Source: Imbricaverruca yamaguchii (lineage: Eukaryota; Arthropoda; Thecostraca; Neoverrucidae). Taken from it: DNA of 64,000 bases. Positions 22,791 to 34,309 of this stretch are shown in pieces. Numbering within the stretch: the stretch's first letter is position 1; each line of letters starts with the position of its first letter. Where the stretch lies: NCBI GenBank assembly GCA_034440575.1, contig JAOTOL010001343.1, forward strand, positions 584,001-648,000, in the 5' to 3' direction. Below the pieces are notes generated by a model that made no database searches, was not told where the DNA came from, and worked only from the letters and a program-made list of their open reading frames with translations. Made by a program: the position numbers and the translations under genes.

Positions 22791-23624
22791 GCAGTCACGC
22801 CGCCGGCGGCTCAGTTCCGGCGGCAACAGCGATCCGTCCCACCTTTCACCGCCTCACTGAACGGTTTCACAACGGGAGCTGGTGGCGACCAGTTGCCGCG
22901 ACATTCCAATGGCAAAATCGGGCCGCGTCATTTACGCTGGTCTGAAAACGCTTCATGTACACCAACGACCAATGGGCGCTGCATGACCGATGTAGTCGAT
23001 GTGCCCCTAACCTCCAATAACCAGCCAACCAACACCAACGACCAAGTTGGACTATAAGCAAACCGAGCACGCTCACTGACCTAAAACGACGAGGTTGTCG
23101 GTCTGGTGTAACAGTTTGAACACCCGAACACTTGAAAATGTTAATTTAGACCCACACCTGAGGCATCGTCTGGTGGGAAGTCTGTACGTCAGACCACACG
23201 AACCTGACTTCCGAAGTAAACTCGACGGAAACAGCAGCTTGCTGAGTTCAGTGGTCTTCAAATGTCGAGCGTTGCGAGCAGGTTGCCGACCGCTCGGATG
23301 AATGTTACCAGCCAGCTTCAACTGCTGGTAAGCGATTGACACCCTCTAATAGTTTTGACCCCTATAATTCACACCTCAAAAGCCGACGTCATCATTTGTA
23401 CTCAGTTTGTGCCGTTTATGATCAAGATACGCCAAGTAGGATGAAGGAAAGGCTTCTCTCGCACGCGCATATTTTGTTGCAGATTTTCGAATGCTGCGTA
23501 TGCGGTGCATTCCTGATTATTTTATTGCGCACATTGTATTCAAGGGCTGGCTCTGAATTGAATTGTTGTCTATAGTTTATTGGGTGGTTCACGACGCACT
23601 TTATGCACATTCACGGATAATGGC

Positions 23625-23748
23625 GCCGCCCACACTGTTTCGCCTGTGGGTCGCGGGGTTGGGAAATGTCCCGAACGGCGCTAGTGTCGAACCCGGGACC
23701 TTTGGTACCCAGAACCCAACACCTTAACCACTCGGCCATTCCCGCCCC
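23625..23748 (-). repeat. tRNA-derived SINE (Leu/Ser-tRNA-like head)
   Basis: On the minus strand, GGAATGGCCGAGTGGTTAAG gives an A-box and GGTTCGACAC a B-box at tRNA-like spacing. The sequence continues into unrelated CG-rich DNA, and the 3' acceptor arm does not pair. A SINE head fits better than a working tRNA gene. Confidence 0.6.
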
Positions 23749-24299
23749 GTTGAATTTTTTGGTGGATTGGCCCCCTTGTAATTCCAATATCTGAAAACTT
23801 AGAAAATGTGAACCAAAATGATGCCCATCTCTCCACAATACTCAAGTGCACAAATGCACATCATGCGCCGATGTTTCACTTTGTGATGGGCTCCACGAAT
23901 ATGAAGATAACTTCGTGAACCTCTGAAGAAGTTCTCATGTACATACTTTTTCCGTGAATATTGCTGAGGAACAAATAAGCCAAAAGAGCAAACGTGCTGT
24001 TGCATAATGGCTCATTCATCGTAGATGAGAAATATTTCACTAAAAATATCGTGAGCTAACAAAGCTCCTGAAATACATGCATAGAAGAAAACATTCTCAA
24101 ATGATATATCAATCGCAACTGGAGCACGAGATGTTCGCCGTCCGGTAGCAGGATGACTACAGGGACGGGGACGCAAGACGGCGTACGGGCCCCTGTTACA
24201 CCGATAAAAAGCCGGCGCCGCTGATCGGAGATAACGGCTGGCTGCGCTGCTGGCGATGCCAACCTGCCGAACTCCAGTTTGGTGCTGGCCCACCCTGAC

Positions 24300-24495
24300 A
24301 TACACCGGCCCCGTGAGTCGTGCGAGGAGTGGGCCAGGGGAGGGGAGGGGAGGGTGAGCCCAGCCTGGCGTACACCGGCCCCGTGAGTCGTGCGAGGAGT
24401 GGGTCAGGGAGGGGAGGGGAGGGTGAGCCCAGCCTAGCGTACTCCGGCCCCGTGAGTCGTGCGAGGAGTGGGCCAGGGGAGGGGAGGGGAGGGCG
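24300..24495. repeat. 69-70-bp tandem repeat, 3 copies, each with CCCC|GTGAGT
   Basis: CCGGCCCCGTGAGTCGTGCG recurs with GTGAGT at 24313, 24383 and 24452, each followed by a GGGGAGGGGAGGG run. Each unit has a strong donor-like site, as in the arrays at the T-box exons, but no exon is recognised here. Confidence 0.85.
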
Positions 24496-24659
24496 AACTA
24501 ACGATGCGACAACTCTGCGAGATGGTACCGATAGTGTTCAGAGGCGGCTTCTCTGTGAGATGGCACCGATAGTCTTCAGAGGTGGCTTCTCCACGTGTCT
24601 ATAGAGTCGGGCGGCGACAAGGTCGGTCGGCCGGCGGCGCTGACCGACCCGGCGCCCCC

Positions 24660-24735
24660 TCCCCTCTCCTCCTCACCTGCGGGAGAGAGAGGGAGAGAGG
24701 GAGACGGGAGACGGGAGAGGGGAGAGAAGCCAATG
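24660..24735. repeat. Purine-rich GGGAGA simple repeat
   Basis: GGGAGAGAGAGGGAGA and GACGGGAGACGGGAGAG words in tandem. Confidence 0.7.
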
Positions 24736-24849
24736 TACAGGGCCTATCGGCTAGCGAAGGTGCCAAGGCTGAAGGAATATGCTCTGTGTTCATGGAAGGG
24801 GCCAAAGCTTTTCAGAGTGGCCTCCGACCTGACGAGTAAGGCCCCTGAC

Positions 24850-25305
24850 CGCTAAAGAGCCGTGAGCCGTCAGAGAGGATCACCTAGCCGCCGAAGAGGA
24901 CACCGAGCCGTCAAGCCTCGAGCTGATATGAAGGGCCCCTGAACCGACGGAGAGCGCCCAAGCCGTACAGGGGCTCCTGATCTGACGGAAGGGTCTGAGC
25001 TGCTGAAATAGAGGGCTTCGGCCGGACGGAGAAGGCACTGAGCCGTGAAAGAGAGCCTCAGCCGACGGGGAGGACCCAGAGCCGGGCATGCAGGGTCCCT
25101 GGGTCAGCTTTGGCACCTGCTGATAGAGAGGGACCCAGAGCTGACAGCGGACTTTAGGCCGACGAAGAGGCCCCTGAGCTGCGGAGATGGCCAGCGCCGA
25201 GGAGAAGCATTCCCGGTTGAACGGAAGGGGCCCCTAGGCCCATGGAGGGGCTCCGGGCAGTTAAATTGGCTCTGAAACTGACAGAAGGTTCTTCTGAACC
25301 ATCTT
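24850..25305. repeat. Degenerate minisatellite, about 20-bp unit
   Basis: About 20 diverged copies of CCTGAGCCGACGGAGAGGGC-like units. High divergence suggests an old array, unlike the near-perfect arrays elsewhere. Confidence 0.65.
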
Positions 25306-28300
25306 GATATCAGAGACCTCTTGACAGAGAGGGTCTCTGTTGCAATATTCACTTTGAACAGGAAATACCATTCACGTAAAGGCAATTCAAAATATAATGC
25401 GACGAGAAGGCAGCATCTCAGGCTACATATTTCCCAGCTCACTTAATTGCAACTAGTTCTTAGCAAGAACCCCTGAGAACAAATCTCAGGCATACATTAG
25501 CGAACTCTTCCCACCCAGGTAGCCAATCAAGTTTGTTTATTTCCCAACTGCTACGCCAAGCGTTGATTTGTGTCACACTTAAGGGCGTCAGAGTGGCGAC
25601 ATGTACACCATAATTTTCATGTATCTTCCCTCTCCATGCTAAAAAATGGCAGAACTCCGAGGAGTTACACCATGTTGTTTTTTTAATCCCCTCTAAAATG
25701 GTGCCTCATATTCTTCAGTGCAGCATATTTTCATTCCCCTTTCAAAATCGCGTGTTATGTCTGTATACATGTACACGTTGCTGTTTTTGTTATGATTGAT
25801 ACCGTACCGGCCGTGTGGAAACATAATGTGTATCGAGTTTTCTTGCATTTTCACCTATGCGTCATGTATGATGGAACTACTCGCTGAAAAGCATGTCATT
25901 TCAAAGTAAGGAAGGTGTCATTCTAGTTGCCACTAGTTCTTAGTGGTGGCGTTTTTCGCTGGCTTTAAGTTTGCCTTTTACCTCGTGCCTGACTGAAACT
26001 AGCACGGTCATTTTAGCTTCCATAACATCATATTTAATGGATTTTGCACAGGTGTAAAAATAATGTTAAGTTTACTGAATATGAAATGTTCTTTAGCAGA
26101 TCCAAGGTTCAAATATCTTCATGTTTAGCCCGGGTGATGTTACCTCGGCTGCTAGCGCATATCATATTGCACACCGAACACAAATCACTACTTGCTCTTT
26201 TGTTTTACGTAGACTTTTATTGCCCGGAACTAAAACAACCACGACGGCTCAAGTGGAGCATTCTAAGAATTAAGCGTAGGTACGAGCATAATCTTGACAT
26301 GTTAAAGTCCCATACTGTTCCAATTTAGGATGACAATGTGGGTCCACTGGGTAACTTCTAAATAGCTTCACTTGAGCAGTCTAGTAAGATTATCAGTGAC
26401 CTCTGAGCCAAGGAAATAATCAACCCTTGCTAATAAAAGTCACTCAGCTTTCGATTGCTGTTTCCATGAACGGAATCGATCTATTGCATTGGCTGCACAG
26501 ATACGAGAACACAAAACGTCCCTTACCATACTGACCCATGTAGCAAGTTCTGCGCCAGTATGGCATTAGCAGGATTAGTCCTCAAGCGGTTTTGCTTGTT
26601 AAAAAAATATGCGTTGCATACTGCCTCAACACCACGAAATCGACGAAGACGGATGCCAGCTATGGCACGATGCTGCCTGTAGTACAGCCCATGCATTTTC
26701 GGACCACCCCCATCCTCGGTCAACAAGAGATTTTTCAGCGAGCGATGGGGCACTAAGGTCCAAGGAGCACCACTATTATCGAGGACCCTTGGACAAATTC
26801 ATCTACTTTATTTGCATCAACACGAATGGCGAGGCTGGCAGCATGCACAAATGATCAATCGTTAGTACGTTGACGGTCAGCAATTATCCAGCGTTTTTTT
26901 TTTCTTGTCTCGATGATTTTAAGGTGAAAACTGCATGATGGCATGAAGAACAGCTACACCAAGAAGAAGCTCCTTCAACCGCATCGGGTTGCCACTTCTC
27001 GTTGATTGGTTATGAGGAAACTGCGGCTGGACTGTGTCGTCGATGCTCAGACGGAGTGTAGATCGTTCGATTCATATACAGAAGAAGACACCTGAGAACG
27101 CCACTGAATCTCCAATCGTTCCTAGACGTGTAGTAGACGTTTCTGAACATCACTGATTCTTCTACTATTTAATGTTCACCTTATTGGTGTTGCAATTCGC
27201 TGCGCGGTTCCATAGCCGCGTCAACTTCGTGAAACCAAACTGTCAATAAAGCCACGGAATGGCGACTGGAAGTATTTCATGATAGCTCCTCAATAGCACA
27301 ATTAAAGTACAAAGCAGAGCAAGGTGAATTTGGTGTTTTGTGACTTCTTCTGAGTATAGCTTTGAATATTAGGTGCTGATCCACATTTCTGAGATGTGCA
27401 CTACAGTCCGACACCATATACCCTTGAACAGTATGAGGTGAAGGAAGTCAGACATTCATTTTAAGTATTCATGAGTTTTGGTAGTTTAAATAGTCAGAAA
27501 TTATAATTGTTGCGGCAGCATTAGCTTCTTCATTATTTACGATAATGTGAGAGAAACATAGAAGTGGTTCGAAGGGTGACAGAGGAAGCGAAATTATACG
27601 GTGCACGGTGCAAAATGGCAACAACAGTATGAAATATGCAAAGTCAAAAAGCTATTCGCACATGAATGTCATGAAGTGCGGATCGTAATTAATATAACCG
27701 CATACTCATCATAATTTAGATGCGATCAAGATGAAATAAATTACCCGTCTGTAAATCGCGGCCAAAGGCTTCAGCACTACTTGGCAAATCACATTGCACG
27801 TCCACGTCCACAGAAAATGCTATGTAATTGTTCGGGTGCACAAAACAAAGTCTGTGGTTTCCCGATTGAATTTATGGATGCATGATTACCCACTTCAGGC
27901 CTGCACGCGCACCCACAGCACTTGAACATGGCCGCCGGCTTTGCCGACACAATTCCGCTGTCCGAAGCTCCCCGTTGACATTGTACTCACGCCACAGATT
28001 GGCGACGGTATTTTAAGCCGACAAAGCGAGAGACGTTTCGCCAGTTTCGGCAATCACCACGTCCGAGCAGCATGGAGGCGCCAGAACAGCTTCCGTGCGC
28101 GCTGACGAATCCTGTTTCAAAACCACTGCACCCCGAGTCGTTCGCACACGAGGGCTGGGACCGCTGACGAGCTCCCAGTTGATCGCGATGAATTAGTCCT
28201 GCTAAGTGTTCTCTCTGCATTCCGAGGTTTGATTATGCATTGCTCATGCACCTTCTCGCATGGCGGCCGCACCTCGTGTTTTCAGTCCACGAATGGCCGC

Positions 28301-28495
28301 GCCGTTGATCTATTCTTGCCAATGGCTCGACTTATCTGTCCCGGGCCAATGTGTTTCGCGGTAAGCGATGAGCCAATAACATTTCGCCGATTAACGCTCG
28401 ACCGCGATAACGACGCGAACAGCAAATGGATGGCATCATTGCGAGCGCTCCTCCTTGGCAAATTCGCTTCCTTACACGCCGACAACCATGTCGGA
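25306..28495. other. No gene seen
   Basis: AT-rich intronic DNA. A minus-strand open frame at 26523-26753 looks weakly protein-like but has no recognised motif. Nothing else supported. Confidence 0.4.
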
Positions 28496-29010
28496 CAATG
28501 GCCTGGCCTGGCCTCGTTGATGTTGCTGGCCTGGCCTGGCCTGGCCTCGGCCTGGCCTGGCCTGGCCTGGCCTGGCCTGGCCTGGCCTGGCCTGGCCTGG
28601 CCTGGCCTGGCCTGGCCTGGCCTGGCCTGGCCTGGCCTGGCCTGGCCTGGCCTGGCCTGGCCTGGCCTGGCCTGGCCTGGCCTGGCCTGGCCTGGCCTGG
28701 CCTGGCCTGGCCTGGCCTGGCCTGGCCTGGCCTGGCCTGGCCTGGCCTGGCCTGGCCTGGCCTGGCCTGGCCTGGCCTGGCCTGGCCTGGCCTGGCCTGG
28801 CCTGGCCTGGCCTGGCCTGGCCTGGCCTGGCCTGGCCTGGCCTGGCCTGGCCTGGCCTGGCCTGGCCTGGCCTGGCCTGGCCTGGCCTGGCCTGGCTGGC
28901 CTGGCCTGGCCCTGGCCTGGCCTGGCCTGGCCTGGCCTGGCCTGGCCTGGCCTGGCCTGGCCTGGCCTGGCCTGGCCTGGCCTGGCCTGGCCTGGCCTGG
29001 CCTGGTGGCC
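28496..29010. repeat. (CCTGG)n pentanucleotide array, about 100 copies
   Basis: Nearly pure CCTGG pentamers, with single interruptions near 28547 and 28895-28912. Every unit is a CCWGG site. Each frame of either strand is open because a 5-bp unit of this content makes no stop codon. Confidence 0.97.
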
Positions 29011-29210
29011 TGGCCTGGTGGCCTGGCCTGGTGGCCTGGCCTGGTGGCCTGGCCTGGTGGCCTGGCCTGGTGGCCTGGCCTGGTGGCCTGGCCTGGTGGC
29101 CTGGCCTGGTGGCCTGGCCTGGTGGCCTGGCCTGGTGGACGGGCCTGGTGGACGGGCCTGGTGGACGGGCCTGGTGGCCGGGCTGTGGTGGCCTGGCCTG
29201 GTGGCCGGGA
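29002..29210. repeat. 13-bp derivative array of the CCTGG repeat
   Basis: GGTGGCCTGGCCT units, about 11 copies, then GGTGGACGGGCCT, 3-4 copies. The 13-mer is two pentamers plus a GGT insert, so the array shows stepwise growth of a higher-order unit at one edge of the pentamer block. Confidence 0.9.
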
Positions 29211-29530
29211 GGCGGCCACAGGCGGCCAACAGACGCGGTCTCGCGCGCCCCGCGGGCGTCGAGGCTGCCGACTTTCAATTACGCCTAACCAGCTGGCTGA
29301 CTGACCAGCGGCCGGCCGCGGCCGGCCCGCCAGCTGTGTGTGGTCTGCCGGCGCGGCCGCCGCGCCGGCCGCAATAACCCCCCCGGCCGACGGCCACCCC
29401 CGCCCCCCCCCCCCCGCCCGCCGGACGCAAAAAGGGGGGGGGGGGGGGGTGGCGGCCAGAGCGGCGCCGGCGCCGACGCCGGGCCGCAGTTGGCCGTCTG
29501 GTCGGCAGGGGGCGGTGTGGCTTAGTGGGT
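29211..29530. other. GC-rich block with facing C-run and G-run
   Basis: A C-rich tract (29387-29419) faces a 17-base G-run (29435-29451) with about 15 bases between. They could pair as a hairpin or form quadruplex/i-motif structures. No exon seen. Confidence 0.5.
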
Positions 29531-30600
29531 GGTATGGTTTGGTGAGCGGCACGACGGGCATGTCTTGGGCTGGGTCCAAGTCACGCCCAAGCGGGCGAAT
29601 CCTTCAAGTAACTATTATTAATAGTTATTTGTTGTATATTCAATATTAACTGTGGATTATCCACAGTCTTAGGTAGATTCGGACAGTCTGATGACAAAAT
29701 ACAACCAGTTTGTGGCCCACTGCAGCGATTCCCAGCCACTTCAGGCTATTCTCCTCTGCACATCTCCGTTCACCTTCACCACAGAAGATAGCACACACGA
29801 CATATACCGCATTATGCTCCGTCATGCCTCTGTGGAGTAGGACGTGCCTCTGAATCCTTGGTCAGGGGCACCGCTCAGCACCGGCAACCGCTGAGGGTCA
29901 AGTTGCCAGAGACTTGTCTCTGTACAGAATATGGGTTATATTGCACGTAGATATGGAGATGCGTCGCCTGTGGGAGACAGAGCGGTAATGGGCTCGTCAC
30001 ACACCGAAACGGCTGCTTACACTTCCGTGCGCTTGCGCGGGTCGCAACTCGCCGCCGGCAATGGCGAGGGCCAAATACTGCACCGTCGCGCACCGGGCTG
30101 GGGCGCCGGTTGCCCGGGGGGCGGGGGTAAATATGTGCGGCGTTTGCGCCATCACCCCCGTGAGTCGATCTTGTCCGCTACACCTCCATCTCGCCGTCCA
30201 CTCCTTCTCCGTAGAAGGCCCAGATTTTCCAAACGACTCTTTGACCACCAAAAACCAATGATCTACTAGGCTGACATCTCTGACAACTCTGTGCCACCAG
30301 TGGAGGCACCCTGACAGACCGCGCTTCGCAGATTCGTACACTCACCGAACCATACTCGGCCGGAGGCTGATAATCTCCCTCAACTATCGAGACAAAAATC
30401 AACCTGACCGGCCTGACCCGCCTCGACCAGCGCTACCGTAACTATGTTGAAATGTTTATAACGTTGCAGCGACAACCACTAGAATCACGACATAAGCACA
30501 GGATGTAACTACACCCTACAAGTTCCGTACCTTACTACGAGCGACGGCGAGGCCCCAACGAATCTACCTCAATGCATATAAGACAAAAGTTCATCTGGGC
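29531..30600. other. No gene seen
   Basis: Intronic DNA without recognisable exon, RNA or repeat. Confidence 0.4.
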
Positions 30601-30602
30601 GG

Positions 30603-30825
30603 TCCAGCCTCGTCCTGTCATACCCTGCCCGGTCCTCCCTTGCCCTGCCCGGCCCTGCCCAGCCCAGTCCTGCTTTACCCAACCCGGCCCTGTCCTGTCC
30701 TGCCCTGCCCGGTCCTGCCCTGCCCTGCCCGGTCCTGCCCTGTCCTGCCCTATCCTACCCTGTCCTGCCCCGTCCTGCCATGCCCTGCCCGGTCCTGCCC
30801 CGCCCTGCCCGGTCTAGTTTCACCC
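30603..30825. repeat. CCTGCCCGGT-type degenerate 5/10-bp repeat
   Basis: CCTGC, CCGGT and CCTGT pentamers in tandem. It is similar in style to, but distinct from, the CCTGG array 1.5 kb away. Confidence 0.8.
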
Positions 30826-31238
30826 GGTTACACCATGACGCTTTCAAGACCGCGAAACGTTTTTGTTTGTGATTCGCGTTCTAGCTTTTTCATTCGGAGG
30901 CAGATGCGTTATTTTAATTTTCAGTGTACCCACTTTGATCCTAAAGTGTTCGCAAGGTGTTCTTTGATCCTTGTTTAAATAAGAAGTCATCGGCGGCATT
31001 TCTGCTCGCGGGCAATCTCAAGAGCGATTCAGGGTGCAATACTGCATTTCAGGTTCCAATTGTCTCACTCAGAGCTAGGTCTGCTTCTTTGTTTAGATAT
31101 TTACCAACGTCCATCACAATGTTTCTTCTCAGGTGCTTGCAATCCTTGTTAAAAGGAAAGGGTCCCAGGCGGCATTACCGAGCGAGGGCAGTTACCCATA
31201 TATCTCACACGGCAGCCGGTGAGCGCGGCCCGTCCCGG

Positions 31239-31310
31239 GTGGCAGCTGGGTAAGGTCTTGTGTTTGCATCCCGGAATCACGGGTTCAGACCCAGGGAGGG
31301 GCGCAGCTTT
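31239..31310 (+). repeat. tRNA-like SINE head (tentative)
   Basis: GGCAGCTGGGTAAGG and GGGTTCAGACCC are placed like A- and B-boxes. The cloverleaf arms are poor and the borders unknown. Confidence 0.35.
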
Positions 31311-31480
31311 TCAGTTCTTTTCTTGGTAATACAATTTGGTGAATGCATCGCTCCAGAAATCACCTTTGCTCTGCAGGCATGCCTAAAGGCGACTGGACAA
31401 CACTGAAGACAATGCGCCTGCGGTCCATGACTGATATGCACGGATATTCGACTCCGCCGAGCTTTTGTCATTTGCTCTAG

Positions 31481-31636
31481 TGGTGGTGGTTGTTGGTTTT
31501 ACGACACGTTTACCGTTGAGTCATGTAGCGTGGCCAATCTCTCACGCCGATTGGTCCCGAGTAGTGACAGGTGAGACTCGAACCCACAGTCTTTCGATTG
31601 TGAGACGGGTAACTTACCCGTAGACTACTCGTCCCC
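31481..31636 (-). repeat. SINE family A, copy 1
   Basis: About 155 bp. On the minus strand it has GAGTAGTCTACGGGTAAG (A-box region), GGGTTCGAGTCTCACCTG (B-box), then GAGAGATTGGC and TGACTCAACGGT. Three more copies occur at 33656, 34151 and 37721. Confidence 0.8.
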
Positions 31637-32075
31637 TGTAATTTGCCCTCGCTCCTGCAGTGTGTCAATAGGCGCGTTATGCTAGTGTACATACAAGGCT
31701 TGGACCCATGCAGGCTTCCTCTAGACCATTTCATGGGGTCACTTTGTCTAGCTACAATACCTTCATTGAGCGTAATTGCTGACGGCATAGTGAAAGCAAT
31801 GAGAGATTTACGAGTGGTGTCTTACCATCAATTATTATGCCATAAAATACGATGAAAGAAAAAGTGATTGATGACCGAGCCTATTCAGACCACGCAGTGC
31901 ACGATGTCACAAACGACGTTGCGTGGGTATATGGTATTATTGCAGCTATTGCATTGTGCTGCGAAATGACCCGAGGTGATCTTCGTGTGACCAGGAACAT
32001 GCCAAAACAATTCCAAAAATGAAGAGATTAAACTTCCTCGGCATCGCTCGTCATCCGCTCAGCATAGTGCTCCAC

Positions 32076-32290
32076 TGGTATCGGTACCTCTGTCTGAGGC
32101 GTCCTCCTGGCATTGGTACCTATGTCTGAGGTGCCCTCCTGGTATCGGTACCTGTGTCTGAGGTGCCCTCCTGGCACCAGTACCTATGTCTGAGGCGCCC
32201 TCCTGGCATCGGTACCTGTGTCTGAGGCGCCCTCCTGGCATTGGTACCTGTGTCTGAGGTGCCCTCCCGGTATTGGTACCTATGTCTGAT
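32076..32290. repeat. 32-bp tandem repeat, 7 copies
   Basis: GGTACC (AGTACC in one copy) recurs at 32083, 32115, 32147, 32179, 32211, 32243 and 32275, exactly 32 bp apart. Each is followed by TRTGTCTGAGGYGCCCTCC. Confidence 0.95.
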
Positions 32291-33088
32291 CAGATCTGAT
32301 CCATCAGCTTTGGCGAGTTTTCTGATCAGCCCCAGCCGCTGTCCATCGGCCGGTGGTATATATGCGGACGACACAGCGCCGACGTGTCGCCGGCGAACGC
32401 AATGTGGCCACCGGATGCTCAGCTGACTGTAGAGTAACACTGCGCCGTCTTGGCGATATCATTCGTGCAAAAACACATACTCGTGGGCATAGCAAATGTT
32501 GAGTTTCAGCATTACGTCGGCGAATTTGTTCGTGTGACATCTCCGCTTCCGTCCCACACCCATTTGCATCGAATCAGGAAACGACGCTGAAAATCGTGTC
32601 CGCGATGTCTGGTTGTCGCATAGTCGCGGTATCTGGGTCGTGCTTTTCGGTAATTTCGGCTTGCGTGTCATTCGCGTGTCGACGGCATGTGGTTGCACCG
32701 CCGGCTTTGTGCTTTAATGGGCGTGATTAACGGCACTTAGCCGGATAGCCGGCACCTTTCCCACAAGCGCCATCATGGTTTTCAACACCTGAAGCCCAAA
32801 ATTGCCCGATAACCGAGCGGGGCCGGCCATTCCGCTGACGGCATATCGTCGGCAAATCGGCATATGCCGGCTAACGGCGCCATAACGAGAACAGCGGCGG
32901 CACACACTGCCGCCAGTCATGCGCCGGATTAGCCGCATTAGCGGCAAAAGCCGCGGTGGGCCGCGCTATGACCGCCGCCCATGCGCTGTCCTGTTGATCC
33001 CCGAGAGGGAAAACTGAGTGTTGGTGGTTTTGAATGCCGGCGCCTGACGACGAGACGTGAGGGCGTTGCCAAGTGCTCACGATGTGTG

Positions 33089-33185
33089 CTCTTGGACAGC
33101 AGATGAGTGTGATGTTCACCTGTCTCCTGTTGTTGTCTCATAATGCTCCTGCTTAAATTCAACGTGCAGGTGCAGTCTGACCAGT
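33089..33185. repeat. Direct repeat of 33899-33991, copy 1
   Basis: Shares CTTGGACAGCAG, GATGTTCACCTG and CGTGCAGGTGCAGT in the same order with the segment 810 bp downstream. This is a diverged segmental duplication or a dispersed element. Confidence 0.7.
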
Positions 33186-33655
33186 TGGACCAAACTGTGA
33201 CCACTTGGTCCGGCCACAATGCAAACGGACCAGGACATGACAAACATGTGACTGAGGTGTGCCGCCTTCCTATGTGTGTGGTGAAAACGGACTATTTTTC
33301 CGGTTCACTATGTTAGCGTTTTAGTATTTCTGCCGCGCCGTTAAACGTTAAACGGTCCGTTAAACGGTCACGCGCAATGCATTGACTTGATCGGAGAACT
33401 GCTGTCGTTAGCGCTTTTCCGACCAAGTTAGCCAGTTTAGAGCCAGTTTGGCATTAAAGTATCCACTCCTTTGGCTGAGGAGGAAGAACATAGCAGCACT
33501 GACTCTTACACATTCACTTTCATAGGAGTCGATGCGCCCTTAATCTCAAACAACTTTCATAGGAGTGAAAATTAACTTCTGGCTTTTTCCGGGAAAAATA
33601 CTGATAAAGATGTCACAAGCCATCAAAACTACCAAAACATACATCAAACAGCAGA

Positions 33656-33816
33656 TGGTGGTTATTGGTTTTACGTTACGTTGACCGTTTAGCTATGTAG
33701 CGTCGCCAATCTCTCACGTCGGTTGGTTACGGGCGAAGAGTAGCGACAGGTGAGGCTCGAACCCACAATATTTCGATTGTGAGACGGGAAACTTACCCCT
33801 AGATTACTCGTCCTCT
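33656..33816 (-). repeat. SINE family A, copy 2
   Basis: Same organisation as copy 1 (B-box GGGTTCGAGCCTCACC, then GAGAGATTGGCGACGCTACA), same orientation. Confidence 0.8.
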
Positions 33817-33898
33817 CAGACAACATGCAGATGAGTGGAAATGTTTACCTGCCTCCTGTTGTGGGTAAACATTACCGTTCAGGGGTTTGTCAGGGCGA

Positions 33899-33991
33899 GC
33901 TTGGACAGCAGCTGAGTGGTGATGTTCACCTGCTTCCTGCTCTCCATATTTACCTAATTAAATCCATCGTGCAGGTGCAGTCCGACCACGT
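33899..33991. repeat. Direct repeat of 33089-33185, copy 2
   Basis: Second copy of the segment described at 33089. It lies between SINE copies 2 and 3. Confidence 0.7.
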
Positions 33992-34150
33992 GGCAGGTGA
34001 CTTGTCAAAAGACCAACGCCCCCCAAACGCCCACCGCCAGGCCATAGTGGCAGGCTCCCCTGCCGAGCAGCATTGTCCGCCACAAGCCCGACCACATGAA
34101 TCACTCACGCGGGCACACAATCGCCACTCGAGTATGTGTTCTCTACACCC

Positions 34151-34309
34151 GTGGTTATTGGCTTTGCGACATGTCGACCGTTGAGTCACGTAGCGTCGCC
34201 AATCTCTCACGCCGATTGGTCGCGGGCGAAGAGTAGCGGCAGGTGAGACTTGAACCCACAATATTTCGATTGTTAGACGGGAATCTTACCCCAGACTATT
34301 CGTTCCCTG
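34151..34309 (-). repeat. SINE family A, copy 3
   Basis: Same family, minus strand. The B-box is slightly changed (GGGTTCAAGTCTCACC). Confidence 0.8.

Noticed and set aside
26523..26753. Minus-strand 76-codon frame that looks protein-like
   Set aside because: Possibly a transposon fragment, but no motif I can name and no flanking structure.
28229..29579. Open frames up to 415 codons (Pro-Gly-Gln-Ala-Arg or Ala-Trp-Pro-Gly-Leu repeats)
   Set aside because: The CCTGG pentamer contains no stop codon in any frame, so several overlapping frames on both strands are open by composition.
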